DNA from: Collibacillus ludicampi
GTDB taxonomy: Bacteria; Bacillota; Bacilli; Tumebacillales; BOQE01
Assembly: GCF_023705585.1 (NCBI RefSeq)
Contig: NZ_BOQE01000001.1
Location: forward strand, 2,512,710 to 2,576,709
DNA length: 64,000 nucleotides
Direction of reading: 5' to 3'
Shown: one piece after another, positions 34,188-42,869 of the stretch
Position numbering within the stretch: position 1 is the stretch's first letter
Layout of the letters: each line of letters starts with the position of its first letter
The notes under the pieces: model-generated
What the model was told of the DNA's origin: nothing
The model's input: only the letters and a program-made list of their open reading frames with translations
Database searches by the model: none
Program-made: the position numbers and the translations under genes

Positions 34188-34991
34188 ATGCAAGTGGTCA
34201 TTCATCGTATCCCCATGGATGGTTCTATACGCATGCAGTTAAGTCGCAGAATGGCTATTATTACTTTAAATCGAGCGAAAAAACACAATGCTCTGACACG
34301 TGAATTGTGGCAGCAATTATATGAAATGGTGGTTCACTTGAGCCGCTCCGGACAATCGGATGTACTGGTTATTCGCGGACAAGGCGACGCTTTTACAGCC
34401 GGATCCGATATTTATGAGTTCAGTCAGTTATCCTTACAGGAAGTTGATGAAGCTTTCGAAACGATGGAAAAGGCTGTATCTGCAGTAGAAAGCTTGCCCA
34501 TTCCTACAATTGGTGTGATTAACGGATTTGCGATGGGGGCCGGCTTTGAACTGGCACTGGCGTGTGATCTTCGCATCGGTTGTGAGAAAACAAAAATGGG
34601 CATACCTGTCGGACGCCTTGGCATCACACTCAGCCAAAAATTTGTCAAGCGAATCGTCGATCTGCTTGGTCCCAGTCGCGCAAAAGATTTAGTGTTTACC
34701 GGCCGTATATATTCTGGTGAAGAGGCGTATAGACTTGGTCTTTTAAACTACTATGTGAACTCCGATGATTTGAACAGTGCAGTGGTTGAGCTGGCAGACA
34801 AAGTACAGTCACAATCGCAGGCATCTCTCAGAGCCGTCAAGGAGTCAGTTGCCAGATGCGTTCAAACAACGGTTCCTGCGTGGAATGAACGCGGTTTTCC
34901 CTATTTCGTTGACAGCCGGGATTTTCCTGAAGGGGTGAAAGCATTCTTGGAAAAGAGGTCTCCCCAATTTAAACGCTGGAAACGGAGGTAA
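34188..34991 (+). CDS. Enoyl-CoA hydratase/isomerase family protein with one catalytic Glu missing
   Basis: A 267-residue crotonase-fold protein from ATG 34188 (GGAGGTGA upstream). It has the oxyanion-hole segments AFTAGSDIYEF and GFAMGAGFELALACDLRI. Glu121 corresponds to Glu144 of classical hydratase, but the position of Glu164 is Val141 (MGIPVGRLGI instead of QPEI), so simple syn-hydration is doubtful; relatives with such changes catalyse isomerisation, dehalogenation or thioester chemistry. Its stop overlaps the CoA transferase start by one base (TAATG), so the two act together. It is the first gene after the twin GntR operators. Confidence 0.8.
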   Translation: MQVVIHRIPMDGSIRMQLSRRMAIITLNRAKKHNALTRELWQQLYEMVVHLSRSGQSDVLVIRGQGDAFTAGSDIYEFSQLSLQEVDEAFETMEKAVSAVESLPIPTIGVINGFAMGAGFELALACDLRIGCEKTKMGIPVGRLGITLSQKFVKRIVDLLGPSRAKDLVFTGRIYSGEEAYRLGLLNYYVNSDDLNSAVVELADKVQSQSQASLRAVKESVARCVQTTVPAWNERGFPYFVDSRDFPEGVKAFLEKRSPQFKRWKRR

Positions 34992-36232
34992 TGGAACATA
35001 TGAAACCGCTACAGGGAATTAAAGTCGTCGATTTGACTCGCATATTAAGCGGACCTTTTTGCACGATGATCCTTGCCGACATGGGAGCCGATGTCATCAA
35101 AATCGAGCCGCCTCAAGGCGATGACACGCGTGGTTGGGGCCCTCCTTTTATAGAGACGGAGAGCAGTTATTTTCTGAGCGTGAATCGGAACAAGAGGAGT
35201 CTCGTGCTGAATTTGAAAACGTCTGAGGGAAGAGCGATCTTGCTCGATCTGGTGAAAACAGCCGATATCGTCGTGGAAAATTTCCGCCCCGGGACATTAG
35301 ATAAACTGGGTATAGGTTATGATGTGTTAAAACAGCGAAATGAACGGATCATCCTTGCTTCTATTTCCGGATTTGGTCAGACGGGGCCTTACGCGAAACG
35401 TCCGGGATATGATGTGATTGCTCAGGGAATGGGTGGCTTAATGGCTGCTACTGGAGAGCCCGATCGTCCTCCCGTCAAAGTTGGTTTTTCTGTAGCGGAT
35501 GTAGGCGCCGGCATGTGGGCAACCATCGGTATATTACTTGCCCTGCTGGCACGAAATCATACAGGTAAAGGACAATGGGTGGATGCATCGTTATTGGATA
35601 CGATGATTTCATGGCAGACGTACCTAGCGGGGAATTACTTTGCTACCGGTATGAATCCGAAGCCACTTGGCGGGGCACATCCCAATATCTGCCCATATCA
35701 AGTTTTCCCGGCGCAAGATGGGTATTTTAATGTGGCCGTAGGCAATGATTCCTTGTGGAAGACGTTCTGTAAAGTCATGGAACTTGATCTCGTCGACGAT
35801 CCTCGTTTCGACACAAATGCAAAACGGGTGGAAAATCGCGATCAGTTAGTTCCTTTGCTTGAAGAAATCTTTAAAACGAAACCGTGCAAACATTGGGTGG
35901 AACTGTTTGATCAGGCTGGTATTCCGGCAGGACCGGTATATGAACTCGCGGATCTGTATAAAGATCCACATGTCTTTGAACGGGACATGATCGTTACCAT
36001 GCAGCATCCTTCTGTGGGTGATATTAAGCAGATAGGGGTTCCGGTTAAACTCTCAGAGACACCGGGAGAGTTAATCACGCCGCCTCCCTTATTAGGTCAG
36101 CATTCATATGAAATCTTGCGTGAAATGGGTTTTTCGCATTCGATGATTACAGAATTTTATGAAAAAGGAGTTGCTTACGGGACATTTCCCGGTCAAGAGA
36201 GAGTAACTCAGACAAATCAAGGCGTTTCTTGA
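34991..36232 (+). CDS. CaiB/BaiF family (class III) CoA transferase
   Basis: A 413-residue class III CoA transferase with LQGIKVVDLTRILSGPFCTM, the RNKRSLVLNL loop, ENFRPGTLDKLGIGYD, SGFGQTGPY and the catalytic Asp170 in SVADVGAG. It would activate a carboxylic acid by taking CoA from a donor thioester. It is encoded with an enoyl-CoA hydratase relative under a GntR regulator, reminiscent of the carnitine (CaiB-CaiD) or related acid-activation pairs. It differs from the other CoA transferase of the window (5.4-6.6 kb), so it is not a recent duplicate. A likely terminator follows at about 36256-36286. Confidence 0.86.
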   Translation: MEHMKPLQGIKVVDLTRILSGPFCTMILADMGADVIKIEPPQGDDTRGWGPPFIETESSYFLSVNRNKRSLVLNLKTSEGRAILLDLVKTADIVVENFRPGTLDKLGIGYDVLKQRNERIILASISGFGQTGPYAKRPGYDVIAQGMGGLMAATGEPDRPPVKVGFSVADVGAGMWATIGILLALLARNHTGKGQWVDASLLDTMISWQTYLAGNYFATGMNPKPLGGAHPNICPYQVFPAQDGYFNVAVGNDSLWKTFCKVMELDLVDDPRFDTNAKRVENRDQLVPLLEEIFKTKPCKHWVELFDQAGIPAGPVYELADLYKDPHVFERDMIVTMQHPSVGDIKQIGVPVKLSETPGELITPPPLLGQHSYEILREMGFSHSMITEFYEKGVAYGTFPGQERVTQTNQGVS

Positions 36233-36376
36233 CATGACGCGTCGGATGGTTAACAACTGGCGGTGAGGATCGGTACCTCTTTTTTGATTATATCAGGGTG
36301 ATCATGAAATCATAAATGTATGGGTTACGGAAGGAAAAGCCCATCCTATAAGTGAGCGAATGATCAGGAGGTACAC

Positions 36377-36532
36377 ATGATGGAAGAGCGTAAACAAAAG
36401 AGGGAACTAAAACCTAACATCGCGCCAGGTTCGGAAAATTTGGAGGAGGATGCAACACCGGAGGAGGTCGTACAAGGGAATTATACACCAGTCACACGTT
36501 TGGTTTTTGATGAAATAGAGCCAAGCCCGTAA
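36377..36532 (+). CDS. Small hypothetical protein, 51 residues, acidic
   Basis: A 51-residue protein starting MMEERKQKRELKPNIAPGSE, preceded by a perfect AGGAGGT at the right spacing. It is hydrophilic with a basic start and acidic middle and end. I do not recognise the family. It is followed by a terminator hairpin at 36550-36569, supporting a real short transcript. No functional prediction can be made. Confidence 0.55.
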   Translation: MMEERKQKRELKPNIAPGSENLEEDATPEEVVQGNYTPVTRLVFDEIEPSP

Positions 36533-36549
36533 ATGGTGAAAGAGACTGA

Positions 36550-36569
36550 CCGCGCGTTGCGCGGTTTTT
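36550..36569 (+). terminator. Terminator after the 51-residue ORF
   Basis: CCGCGC, loop GTT, GCGCGG and five T residues. It separates the small ORF from the metallophosphatase gene, which starts only 15 bases later. Confidence 0.65.
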
Positions 36570-36583
36570 GCTATAATAAGGGT

Positions 36584-38002
36584 ATGAATATCCATTTGAT
36601 CCATACGAACGACGTTCATAGTCATTACGAGGAATTTCTGAAATTAGCCAGTTCCATTCGGGATTTACGAGACGAGTTGCAGGCCAGAGGAGAGATCGTC
36701 TTTTTATTTGACATCGGTGATCACGCGGATCGTTCGCGGGCCGAAACGGATGGAACGTTCGGGTTGACTAATGCCGCTTTGTTGCGAGAGCTGGGGTATG
36801 ACGGGTTTGTATTCGGCAACAATGAAGGCTTGACGTTACCGCAACAATCCTGGGAAGCATTTTGCCAGGAAGCTTCAATTCCCGTGCTCGTATCCAACCT
36901 GTTTAAACTGGAAGATGGAAGGCGGTATCCGTTTTTTCGCGAACACTCTCTGATTTACCGTGAAGGAGTTACACTGGGCGTGTTCGGCTTGACGGCCCCA
37001 TTTGCCACTTATTACGAGAGAGGAGGCGTGCAAGTCGTGAATCCGGAAGAGTGCGCGGTTGAACAAGTGCGCATTCTTCGGGAAAAGGGAGCAGATATCA
37101 TTGTGTTGCTTTCTCATTTGGGGTTAAAAGCAGACCGCCGAATCGCTGCAAATGTACCGGGAATCGACGTGATCCTAGGCGGCCATACGCATCATGTGTT
37201 GGAGCGACCGGAACGAGTGGGCGACACATGGATCGGTCAAGCGGGAAAGTATGCCGCGTATTACGGACATATGGTATTGGATTACGATCATATTTCCCGT
37301 AAGGTACGAGATGTTAGTGGCATCGTGATTCCAAATGAAGAAGAAAACGAGGTGGATGGAGAGCTCGCTCGAGTGTTCAGCGAGTGGCGCGAAGTTGCCC
37401 AACGTACTTTGTCCACCGTGGTGGCCGATCTGCCGTGCACGCTGTACAATCGCATTGATGGAGAGTCTCCGCTTGCGAATTTGTTAGCGGATGAATTGAG
37501 ACTTTTAACGGGGACGGAGATCGCATTTTTCAATACGGGAACGCTTTTATCATCGTTGGGACCGGGAGCCGTAACTAAAATGATGCTGCTCAATTGTTGT
37601 CCATCACCAATCATGCCGGTTACGGGCAAGTATACGGGTGCAGAATTAAAGCGCATATTTGCCAAGTCGCTATTGCCTGCTTACTTTGAAAAAATTGGTT
37701 TCGGTTTCGGATTTCGCGGTCGTGAGATCGGAACGATGGCTGTTTCCGGAGTCACGTGGGAAGTCGGTCATGACGGTGCTCTTCTCTCCGTTCGCGTTGG
37801 TGATCAGCCGTTACTTGATGATCATCTATATAGCTGTGCCACGATCGATTATCTGACGTTTTCCGGCGTCTATGAAGAAGTAAAACTCGGTCGCCATTTG
37901 CGTCACGAACCGATCTTCTTGCGCGAATTGCTGGAGCGGGCGTTGAAAGATCCGGGAGCGTTAGAGAGGGCATATGTGCCGCGGAGGATCCGAAAAGAAT
38001 GA
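36584..38002 (+). CDS. Bifunctional metallophosphatase/5'-nucleotidase
   Basis: A 472-residue protein without signal peptide. The N-terminal calcineurin-like metallophosphatase domain (1-about 250) has IHTNDVHSHYEEF, DIGDHADRS, GNNEGLT, LLSHLGLKADR and GGHTHHVLE; the C-terminal 5'-nucleotidase domain (about 290-470) has DGESPLANLLADELR and the substrate-binding aromatic FGFGFRGRE region. Cytoplasmic members resemble B. subtilis YunD. It hydrolyses nucleotides or related phosphoesters. ATG 36584 is chosen because the domain begins there. A TATAAT box at 36572-36577 would put transcription start on the ATG itself. Confidence 0.82.
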   Translation: MNIHLIHTNDVHSHYEEFLKLASSIRDLRDELQARGEIVFLFDIGDHADRSRAETDGTFGLTNAALLRELGYDGFVFGNNEGLTLPQQSWEAFCQEASIPVLVSNLFKLEDGRRYPFFREHSLIYREGVTLGVFGLTAPFATYYERGGVQVVNPEECAVEQVRILREKGADIIVLLSHLGLKADRRIAANVPGIDVILGGHTHHVLERPERVGDTWIGQAGKYAAYYGHMVLDYDHISRKVRDVSGIVIPNEEENEVDGELARVFSEWREVAQRTLSTVVADLPCTLYNRIDGESPLANLLADELRLLTGTEIAFFNTGTLLSSLGPGAVTKMMLLNCCPSPIMPVTGKYTGAELKRIFAKSLLPAYFEKIGFGFGFRGREIGTMAVSGVTWEVGHDGALLSVRVGDQPLLDDHLYSCATIDYLTFSGVYEEVKLGRHLRHEPIFLRELLERALKDPGALERAYVPRRIRKE

Positions 38003-38082
38003 CAGAACGTAAAACAGCCGGTTTCCTTCGAGAGTGTAAGCAACAAGCTTCTCAAAAGACCGACTGTCACTGAATTCAAACT

Positions 38083-38721
38083 TCATTTCAAACGTTTTTT
38101 TCCTTCCCTGCAGATGTCAGACAATGGACACGACTCACAGGCAGGCCTTTGTGCTTTGCAGTGATATCTGCCAAAGAAAATGAGCCTGTGATGCGTCTGT
38201 GTCCATTCTTCTTTTGGTACCAGCTTCATCAATGTCTTTTCCACTTCCAAAACGCTGTCATCCCACTTACATAAGCCCAAGCGTTTACTAACCCTTTCCA
38301 CGTGTGTGTCTACCGCGATTGCGGGAACACCGAATGCATTGGATACCACGACGTTGGCAGTCTTGCGACCGACACCGGCAAGCTTGGTCAATTCTTCAAG
38401 TGTTTGCGGGACTTCACCGTTATGTTCTTCAATCAGTGTTCTGCACAAAGCTTGAATATTTTTTGCTTTATTACGGTAGAGACCGATATGCTTGATATCA
38501 TGTTCCAGTTCTTCAAGCGGTACATGTACATAGTCTTGTGGGGTCTTGTACTTTCGAAACAATGTTTCTGTCACTTCATTCACTTTTTTATCGGTTGATT
38601 GGGCAGAAAGAACGACGGCGATAAGCAGTTCAAACGGATTCGAATGGTTCAGTTCGCAGTGTGCGTCAGGGAACATATCTTTCAATGTGTCAAGGATTCT
38701 TCGTACATTCTTTTTGTTCAT
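38083..38721 (-). CDS. nth: Endonuclease III
   Basis: A 212-residue DNA glycosylase/AP lyase. The helix-hairpin-helix with catalytic Lys is seen in LAGVGRKTANVVVSNAFG and the catalytic Asp in AVDTHVERVS. The C-terminal iron-sulfur motif C-x6-C-x2-C-x5-C is intact (CKAQRPACESCPLSDIC). It removes oxidised pyrimidines in base excision repair. The start is placed at ATG 38721 (MNKKNVRR) with GTGGTGA upstream; the longer frame adds twelve unlikely residues. It is convergent with the metallophosphatase gene, with only 80 bases between the stops. Confidence 0.92.
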   Translation of the reverse strand: MNKKNVRRILDTLKDMFPDAHCELNHSNPFELLIAVVLSAQSTDKKVNEVTETLFRKYKTPQDYVHVPLEELEHDIKHIGLYRNKAKNIQALCRTLIEEHNGEVPQTLEELTKLAGVGRKTANVVVSNAFGVPAIAVDTHVERVSKRLGLCKWDDSVLEVEKTLMKLVPKEEWTQTHHRLIFFGRYHCKAQRPACESCPLSDICREGKKRLK

Positions 38722-39023
38722 AGAATCACCACGTATCATTATAACGAAAAAAAGCACGCATGGAAGGGTTCCTAACTATTCCTTTCGCGATATTCACATT
38801 CAAGGAAGCTAGAAAGAAATTCTCTTTTACGAATTTGTAATAAATTTTAACAGTTCGTCAATAATTATCCATTGTTCGTGATTTATAATAGGCATGAAAC
38901 AATCTCTCGTTCTCAAGTGTCTTTCACGAATTATTCACAGTTCACCTCGAATGTTTGCTCCTCAATTTCGTAAGATCTTACTGTTTGGTATCAGTAAACG
39001 AGAACAAGGAGTGGTAGAGGAAA
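38722..39023. other. Intergenic region between nth and a small ORF
   Basis: About 300 A/T-rich bases. A TATAAT (about 38884-38889) on the plus strand may be part of the promoter of the downstream 95-residue ORF. No RNA gene, repeat or longer ORF was recognised. Confidence 0.4.
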
Positions 39024-39311
39024 ATGGATCGCTTGATTTTTATCGACTTCGACGGTTTTGCCGCTAAGTTGCTAAACGAAGAGGATAGGAAGGCACTCGA
39101 TGGATTAGAAATTGCTCTATTTATTGATACAGACAGTTATTCAATACATCGAGGGGTTTATTTAAACAAGGTTGTTTCAGACGAAAAAATATTAGAGCAA
39201 GAACAAATCATTCGCAAGTTTATGGAGTTGCTCTATGCAGATGTTGAAATTCAATCGTTAATGGGGAAAGCGGTACAAAAGAATTCGATGGAAAGTGTCG
39301 CATACGCTTGA
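39024..39311 (+). CDS. Hypothetical protein, 95 residues
   Basis: A small soluble acidic protein (MDRLIFIDFDGFAAKLLNEE...) with an AAGGAGTGG ribosome site ten bases before the ATG. The start superficially resembles a DxDG phosphatase motif, but the rest of a HAD domain is missing, so this is probably coincidence. Followed by a GC-rich terminator at 39373-39403. Not recognised as a named family. Confidence 0.5.
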   Translation: MDRLIFIDFDGFAAKLLNEEDRKALDGLEIALFIDTDSYSIHRGVYLNKVVSDEKILEQEQIIRKFMELLYADVEIQSLMGKAVQKNSMESVAYA

Positions 39312-39372
39312 ACAGTCGCAGTAAAATAGCCCCTTAGATATAAACTCATCCATCAAATCGAGCATGAATCGA

Positions 39373-39403
39373 ACAAGGTCGGAGAAACTCTCTCCGGCCT
39401 TTC
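39373..39403 (+). terminator. Terminator after the 95-residue ORF
   Basis: AAGGTCGGAGA, a five-base loop, TCTCCGGCCTT and T residues form a strong hairpin just downstream of the ORF. Confidence 0.6.
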
Positions 39404-39424
39404 TGCTTGGAGAATTACAGAACA

Positions 39425-39451
39425 TGAAAAAACCTAGCGGTCATCCGCTAG
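39425..39451 (-). terminator. Terminator of ygzB
   Basis: On the minus strand CTAGCGG, loop ATGA, CCGCTAG and six T residues directly follow the ygzB stop codon. Confidence 0.65.
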
Positions 39452-39463
39452 ATCAAACGTGTT

Positions 39464-39760
39464 TTAATACTGCATCCATTGTCCGTTTTCATCGAGACGA
39501 ATCGGTGTCCGACAATACATACATCCGTCTTCCCGTCCGATGACTTTCGTTGTGCGATTACAGCCGGGACACGTGATTTGAGGGATCTTCATCGAGATGA
39601 CCCCCATATGAAAATAAATGGAGACAGAAACTAGAAGACAAATCGTACCAAGAATAAAGAAAATGGGTAACAAGGATCTGACAAATACACCCATATACAT
39701 AATAAAAAAAGAAAATAAAATCAATCCCAAAGCAATGTTGCGTAGACGGTGAAGCTTCAT
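39464..39760 (-). CDS. ygzB: YgzB-family membrane protein with zinc ribbon
   Basis: A 98-residue protein with two transmembrane helices (about 10-28 and 31-52) and a cytoplasmic C-terminal zinc-ribbon of the pattern CPGC-x13-CMYC (ITCPGCNRTTKVIGREDGCMYC). This layout matches the YgzB/DUF2614 family found throughout Bacillales; its function is unknown. It is a single gene with a terminator on its 3' side. The ribosome site GGAGTTCTCTAC lies before ATG 39760. Confidence 0.8.
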   Translation of the reverse strand: MKLHRLRNIALGLILFSFFIMYMGVFVRSLLPIFFILGTICLLVSVSIYFHMGVISMKIPQITCPGCNRTTKVIGREDGCMYCRTPIRLDENGQWMQY

Positions 39761-40284
39761 AATGTAGAGAACTCCTTTCCGATTCTTCTTCAGTGCCGAT
39801 ATAGTTCAAGGCACCATGTAACGTTTCGAAGGCTTTACATCACACGGAAGACGAGTATACTTATATTCGCCGGGATAATGAGAATTGTTAACAATTTTAA
39901 CTCGTGATTGATCGCGGCATCATGATAAGAGAACACGATTGTTCGCATGGCACTGATTCCTTAACGATTGCGATTGCGACAGATGTACTAAAAATTATAT
40001 TTTCTTCTGTCGCAGGTATAACTTTGATGACATGCGATCGTTATACGATGAAAAGCCGATCGATTATGTGCTTGCTTCGCATTTTGCGGGTTCGATTCAG
40101 GGGGGTGAATCTTCACCGTCGCGAACGATTGGTCTTCATACACGATTACAAGTATGCGCAGATCATGACGAGCAAGCTGCATGTAATTCTCGCGATTATT
40201 AAGGAAATGAGGCGCAAAATCACGCATATTCGTACGCGTGAAACATAAAAAATACTTTTGTATGAATTTGTTTGCAGACTCTCA
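39761..40284. other. Intergenic region before rnpB; only doubtful small ORFs
   Basis: About 520 bases without a convincing gene. Overlapping frames exist on both strands (for example 39904-40248 plus and 39988-40227 minus) and a 56-codon plus-strand frame at 40032-40202 (MRSLYDEKPIDYVLASH...), the most protein-like of them but without a ribosome site. Two inverted repeats, TGCGACAGA/TCTGTCGCA (about 39975-40014) and GTATAAC/GTTATAC, are present. Confidence 0.35.
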
Positions 40285-40313
40285 TTGAGTCGGAGATCAT
40301 TCTGTGATAAGAT
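40285..40313 (+). promoter_or_regulatory. Promoter of the RNase P RNA gene
   Basis: TTGAGT (40285-40290), a 17-base spacer and TAAGAT (40308-40313), placing the transcription start near 40320, just before the RNase P RNA. Confidence 0.6.
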
Positions 40314-40319
40314 TGAGTC

Positions 40320-40820
40320 TGTCGCCGCTCAAACGGCAAAGTGGTTATTGCAGAAAAGCGGGCAACCGCGCCGTTTCTGTAAACGGTGAGGAAAGTCCAC
40401 GCTCGCCCAGGCTGAGATGCCCGGAGTTCGGATGCCTGACGAATTCATAAGTCAGGGCAGCTCGTGTAGAGCTGACGGCGGAGAAAGGAGCTACGTCCAC
40501 AAGGATATGCTCCGATTATCCTGAAAGTGCCACAGTGACGTAGCATCTCTGGAAACGGAGATGGTGGAACGAGGTAAACCCCATCTGCGAGAAACCCAAA
40601 TTATGGTAGGGGAACTGCCGGGAGGGAACAGGAACCAATCGGCGGATCGGTGAAAACCGATAGATAGATGGTTGCCACCGAGTAGTGCAAGGCTTGCAAC
40701 CGCAGCACGAAAGGTACAAAACGTGGCTTACAGCTTTTCTGCAGTGCAGATAACCTGACGGATACGAAAGAGCTCAAGAAGGATGAACGGGGACTCGTAG
40801 TTCTTGGAGCGGCGTATGAC
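40320..40820 (+). ncRNA. rnpB: RNase P RNA, type B (Bacillus class)
   Basis: The catalytic RNA of RNase P, which matures tRNA 5' ends. Diagnostic conserved blocks: GAGGAAAGTCCACGCTCGCC near 40390, GTAGGGGAACTGCCGGGAG near 40600 and AAACGTGGCTTACAG near 40720. Helix P2 pairs GCAGAAAAGC (about 40351) with GCTTTTCTGC (about 40733), and P1 pairs GGTTAT with ATAACC, so the core spans about 40340-40757. An additional outer helix (TGTCGCCGCTC at about 40319 with GAGCGGCG at 40807-40814) suggests a longer precursor or extended P1. The exact mature ends cannot be set from sequence alone. Confidence 0.93.
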
Positions 40821-40856
40821 AAATCGACTAAGTAAATGTATGAACAACCTCGATAA

Positions 40857-40889
40857 AAGGGATCGAGCGAACAGCTCGATCCCTTTTTG
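40857..40889 (+). terminator. Terminator of rnpB
   Basis: AAGGGATCGAGC, loop GAACA, GCTCGATCCCTT and five T residues form a near-perfect terminator about 40 bases after the RNase P RNA outer helix. Confidence 0.85.
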
Positions 40890-40982
40890 TATTCTGCGAA
40901 ATATAAGCTTGATTGCATTCATGATTTTGGTTGAATCGGGCAATCTATGGCTACATACAGTTTTTCTGGAAGGAGGTTTCCT

Positions 40983-42869
40983 ATGTCATTTTGGTCGAGA
41001 GTGTCCCGGATATTTACAGTTGATGATTCGATTCTCGACGAACGCTTCAGTCTGGGGGATCGCGATGAAGATGATGACAGAGAAGAGCGGGAAGAGCAAG
41101 CGGCTGACGATCAGGGACATCAATCTGTCGACGATAAAGAAAATGAGCAGGAAAAACGTTCAAACCCAAGAGATAAAAAAACTTTTGTGAAACCGATTCC
41201 CTTGCAAGAATTGAAACAACAAGAACTGGACAAAAAGGTGAAGAAACGGGAAAAAGAAAGACAGAGAACGAATGAGGACGAAGATTCGCACATACCGGAG
41301 GAACTGTACTGTAATCTTCAGGAAAATCGGAAAACCATTGAGGCCATTTTCCGTCTACCACGCAATAAAGATGTTGTTGTCCGAGAATTTACGATTGCTT
41401 CAGGATCGATTCGCTGTTTTGCCGTCTTTGTGGACGGATTATCCGATAAAAAGGTCATAAACTTCCATCTATTGGAACCTTTAATGGTATTGTCAAACAT
41501 CGCAGAGGAATCAAGTGCGGAAGACAAATTCAAAAGGGTCAAAGAGGAACTCCTTCCCAGCAATCAGGTGTCAGAATCCTCGAAATGGGTGGACGTTAAA
41601 AATGGAATCCTTGCCGGATCAACTGCTGTGTTTATCGATGGGGTCAACAAAGCTATCGTAATGGAAACAAAAGGGTGGGAACACCGCAGTGTCAGCCAAG
41701 CGCGCACAGAATCAGTGGTGATAGGACCGCAGGATGCGTTTACTGAAAATTTTCGTGCAAATACGGGACTTGTCCGTGCGCGTCTTCGTTCAGAGCGATT
41801 GGTGACTGAGATGATGCAAGTGGGCAAGCTTGGCATTACCGATGTGGCGATCATGTATATTGACGGTTTGACAAATCCGAAGCTGGTTCGGGAAGTCAAA
41901 CGGAGAATAAAGGCCATCGATGTGGACTTCATACAAGACAGTGGAATACTCGGACAATTCATCGAAGATTCGCCGATCAATATCGTCCCCAAAATCATGT
42001 TAACAGAGCGGCCCGATCGAGTGGCCTCTTTTCTTGTTGAAGGACATGTAGCGATTTTCGTTGGACAAAGCCCGTTCGTTCTCATCGTTCCTGTATTATT
42101 CTGGTCCATGTTACATACTTCTGAAGATGCTTTTATACGTTGGCCTTTAGGGACGTTTAGCCGCTTGATCCGCTTCGTATCACTTGTGTTTGCACTTCTT
42201 TTGCCAAGTTTCTATATCGCTCTAACCAACTACCATCCAGAGATGATTCCCACCGACTTGATGCTAGCGATTTCCGCATCTCGCGAACGTGTACCGTTTC
42301 CCGTTGTTTTTGAAGTTGTACTGATGGAGTTATCACTAGAATTCATCCGCGAAGCGGGTATCCGGATTCCTTCAGTGATTGGTCCAACGATCGGTATCGT
42401 CGGGGCTTTGATTTTAGGACAAGCGGCTGTTCAAGCGGGAATTATTTCACCGCTACTGGTGGTTGCCGTTGCGGTCACTGCATTGGCTTCCTTTACCATT
42501 CCTAATCAAATTTTTGCTTTTTCGGTTCGTGTATTACGTTTCTTGTACCTCATGTTAGCCGCCGTTTACGGATTTTACGGGGTTGCTCTCGGAGTCATGG
42601 TCTCGGTGATGTTTTTATCGACCATCTATTCATTTGGAGTTCCGTATCTATCGCCTATAACTCCATATCGACGCTCTTCAGCGGATGTAGTCATTCGTGG
42701 AAAGGTGATGGATCAGAAGACGAGAAATTGGGCCTTGCGACCGCTTGATACGAGACGTCAAGGGGAATACTCACGTCCTTGGGATCCGATGGAACATGAT
42801 TCAAAAGAGGCACGGCGGGCCAGTGAGAAAAAAAATACGCCTAACCGGAACCAGGGGGATGAATCATGA
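40983..42869 (+). CDS. Spore germination receptor subunit A (GerA family)
   Basis: A 628-residue GerAA-type protein from ATG 40983 (AAGGAGG upstream). The first ~95 residues are very charged (runs of Asp/Glu and Lys/Arg), then comes the conserved soluble GerA core (NRKTIEAIFRLPRNKDVVVREF ... GWEHRSVSQARTESVVIGPQDAFTE, ESPINIVPKIMLTERPDRV-like region) and a C-terminal membrane domain of four to six helices. Together with subunits B and C it forms a nutrient receptor in the inner spore membrane. The gene overlaps gerB by four bases. Expression in the forespore under sigma-G is expected from the family; no sigma-G site was confirmed. The nutrient sensed is unknown. Confidence 0.9.
   Translation: MSFWSRVSRIFTVDDSILDERFSLGDRDEDDDREEREEQAADDQGHQSVDDKENEQEKRSNPRDKKTFVKPIPLQELKQQELDKKVKKREKERQRTNEDEDSHIPEELYCNLQENRKTIEAIFRLPRNKDVVVREFTIASGSIRCFAVFVDGLSDKKVINFHLLEPLMVLSNIAEESSAEDKFKRVKEELLPSNQVSESSKWVDVKNGILAGSTAVFIDGVNKAIVMETKGWEHRSVSQARTESVVIGPQDAFTENFRANTGLVRARLRSERLVTEMMQVGKLGITDVAIMYIDGLTNPKLVREVKRRIKAIDVDFIQDSGILGQFIEDSPINIVPKIMLTERPDRVASFLVEGHVAIFVGQSPFVLIVPVLFWSMLHTSEDAFIRWPLGTFSRLIRFVSLVFALLLPSFYIALTNYHPEMIPTDLMLAISASRERVPFPVVFEVVLMELSLEFIREAGIRIPSVIGPTIGIVGALILGQAAVQAGIISPLLVVAVAVTALASFTIPNQIFAFSVRVLRFLYLMLAAVYGFYGVALGVMVSVMFLSTIYSFGVPYLSPITPYRRSSADVVIRGKVMDQKTRNWALRPLDTRRQGEYSRPWDPMEHDSKEARRASEKKNTPNRNQGDES

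Noticed and set aside
39904-40248. 114-codon plus-strand frame before rnpB
   Set aside because: No ribosome site, unusual composition, competing frames on both strands; described only as an intergenic region.
41564-42109. 181-codon minus-strand frame
   Set aside because: Antisense to the germination subunit A gene; composition typical of a shadow frame.
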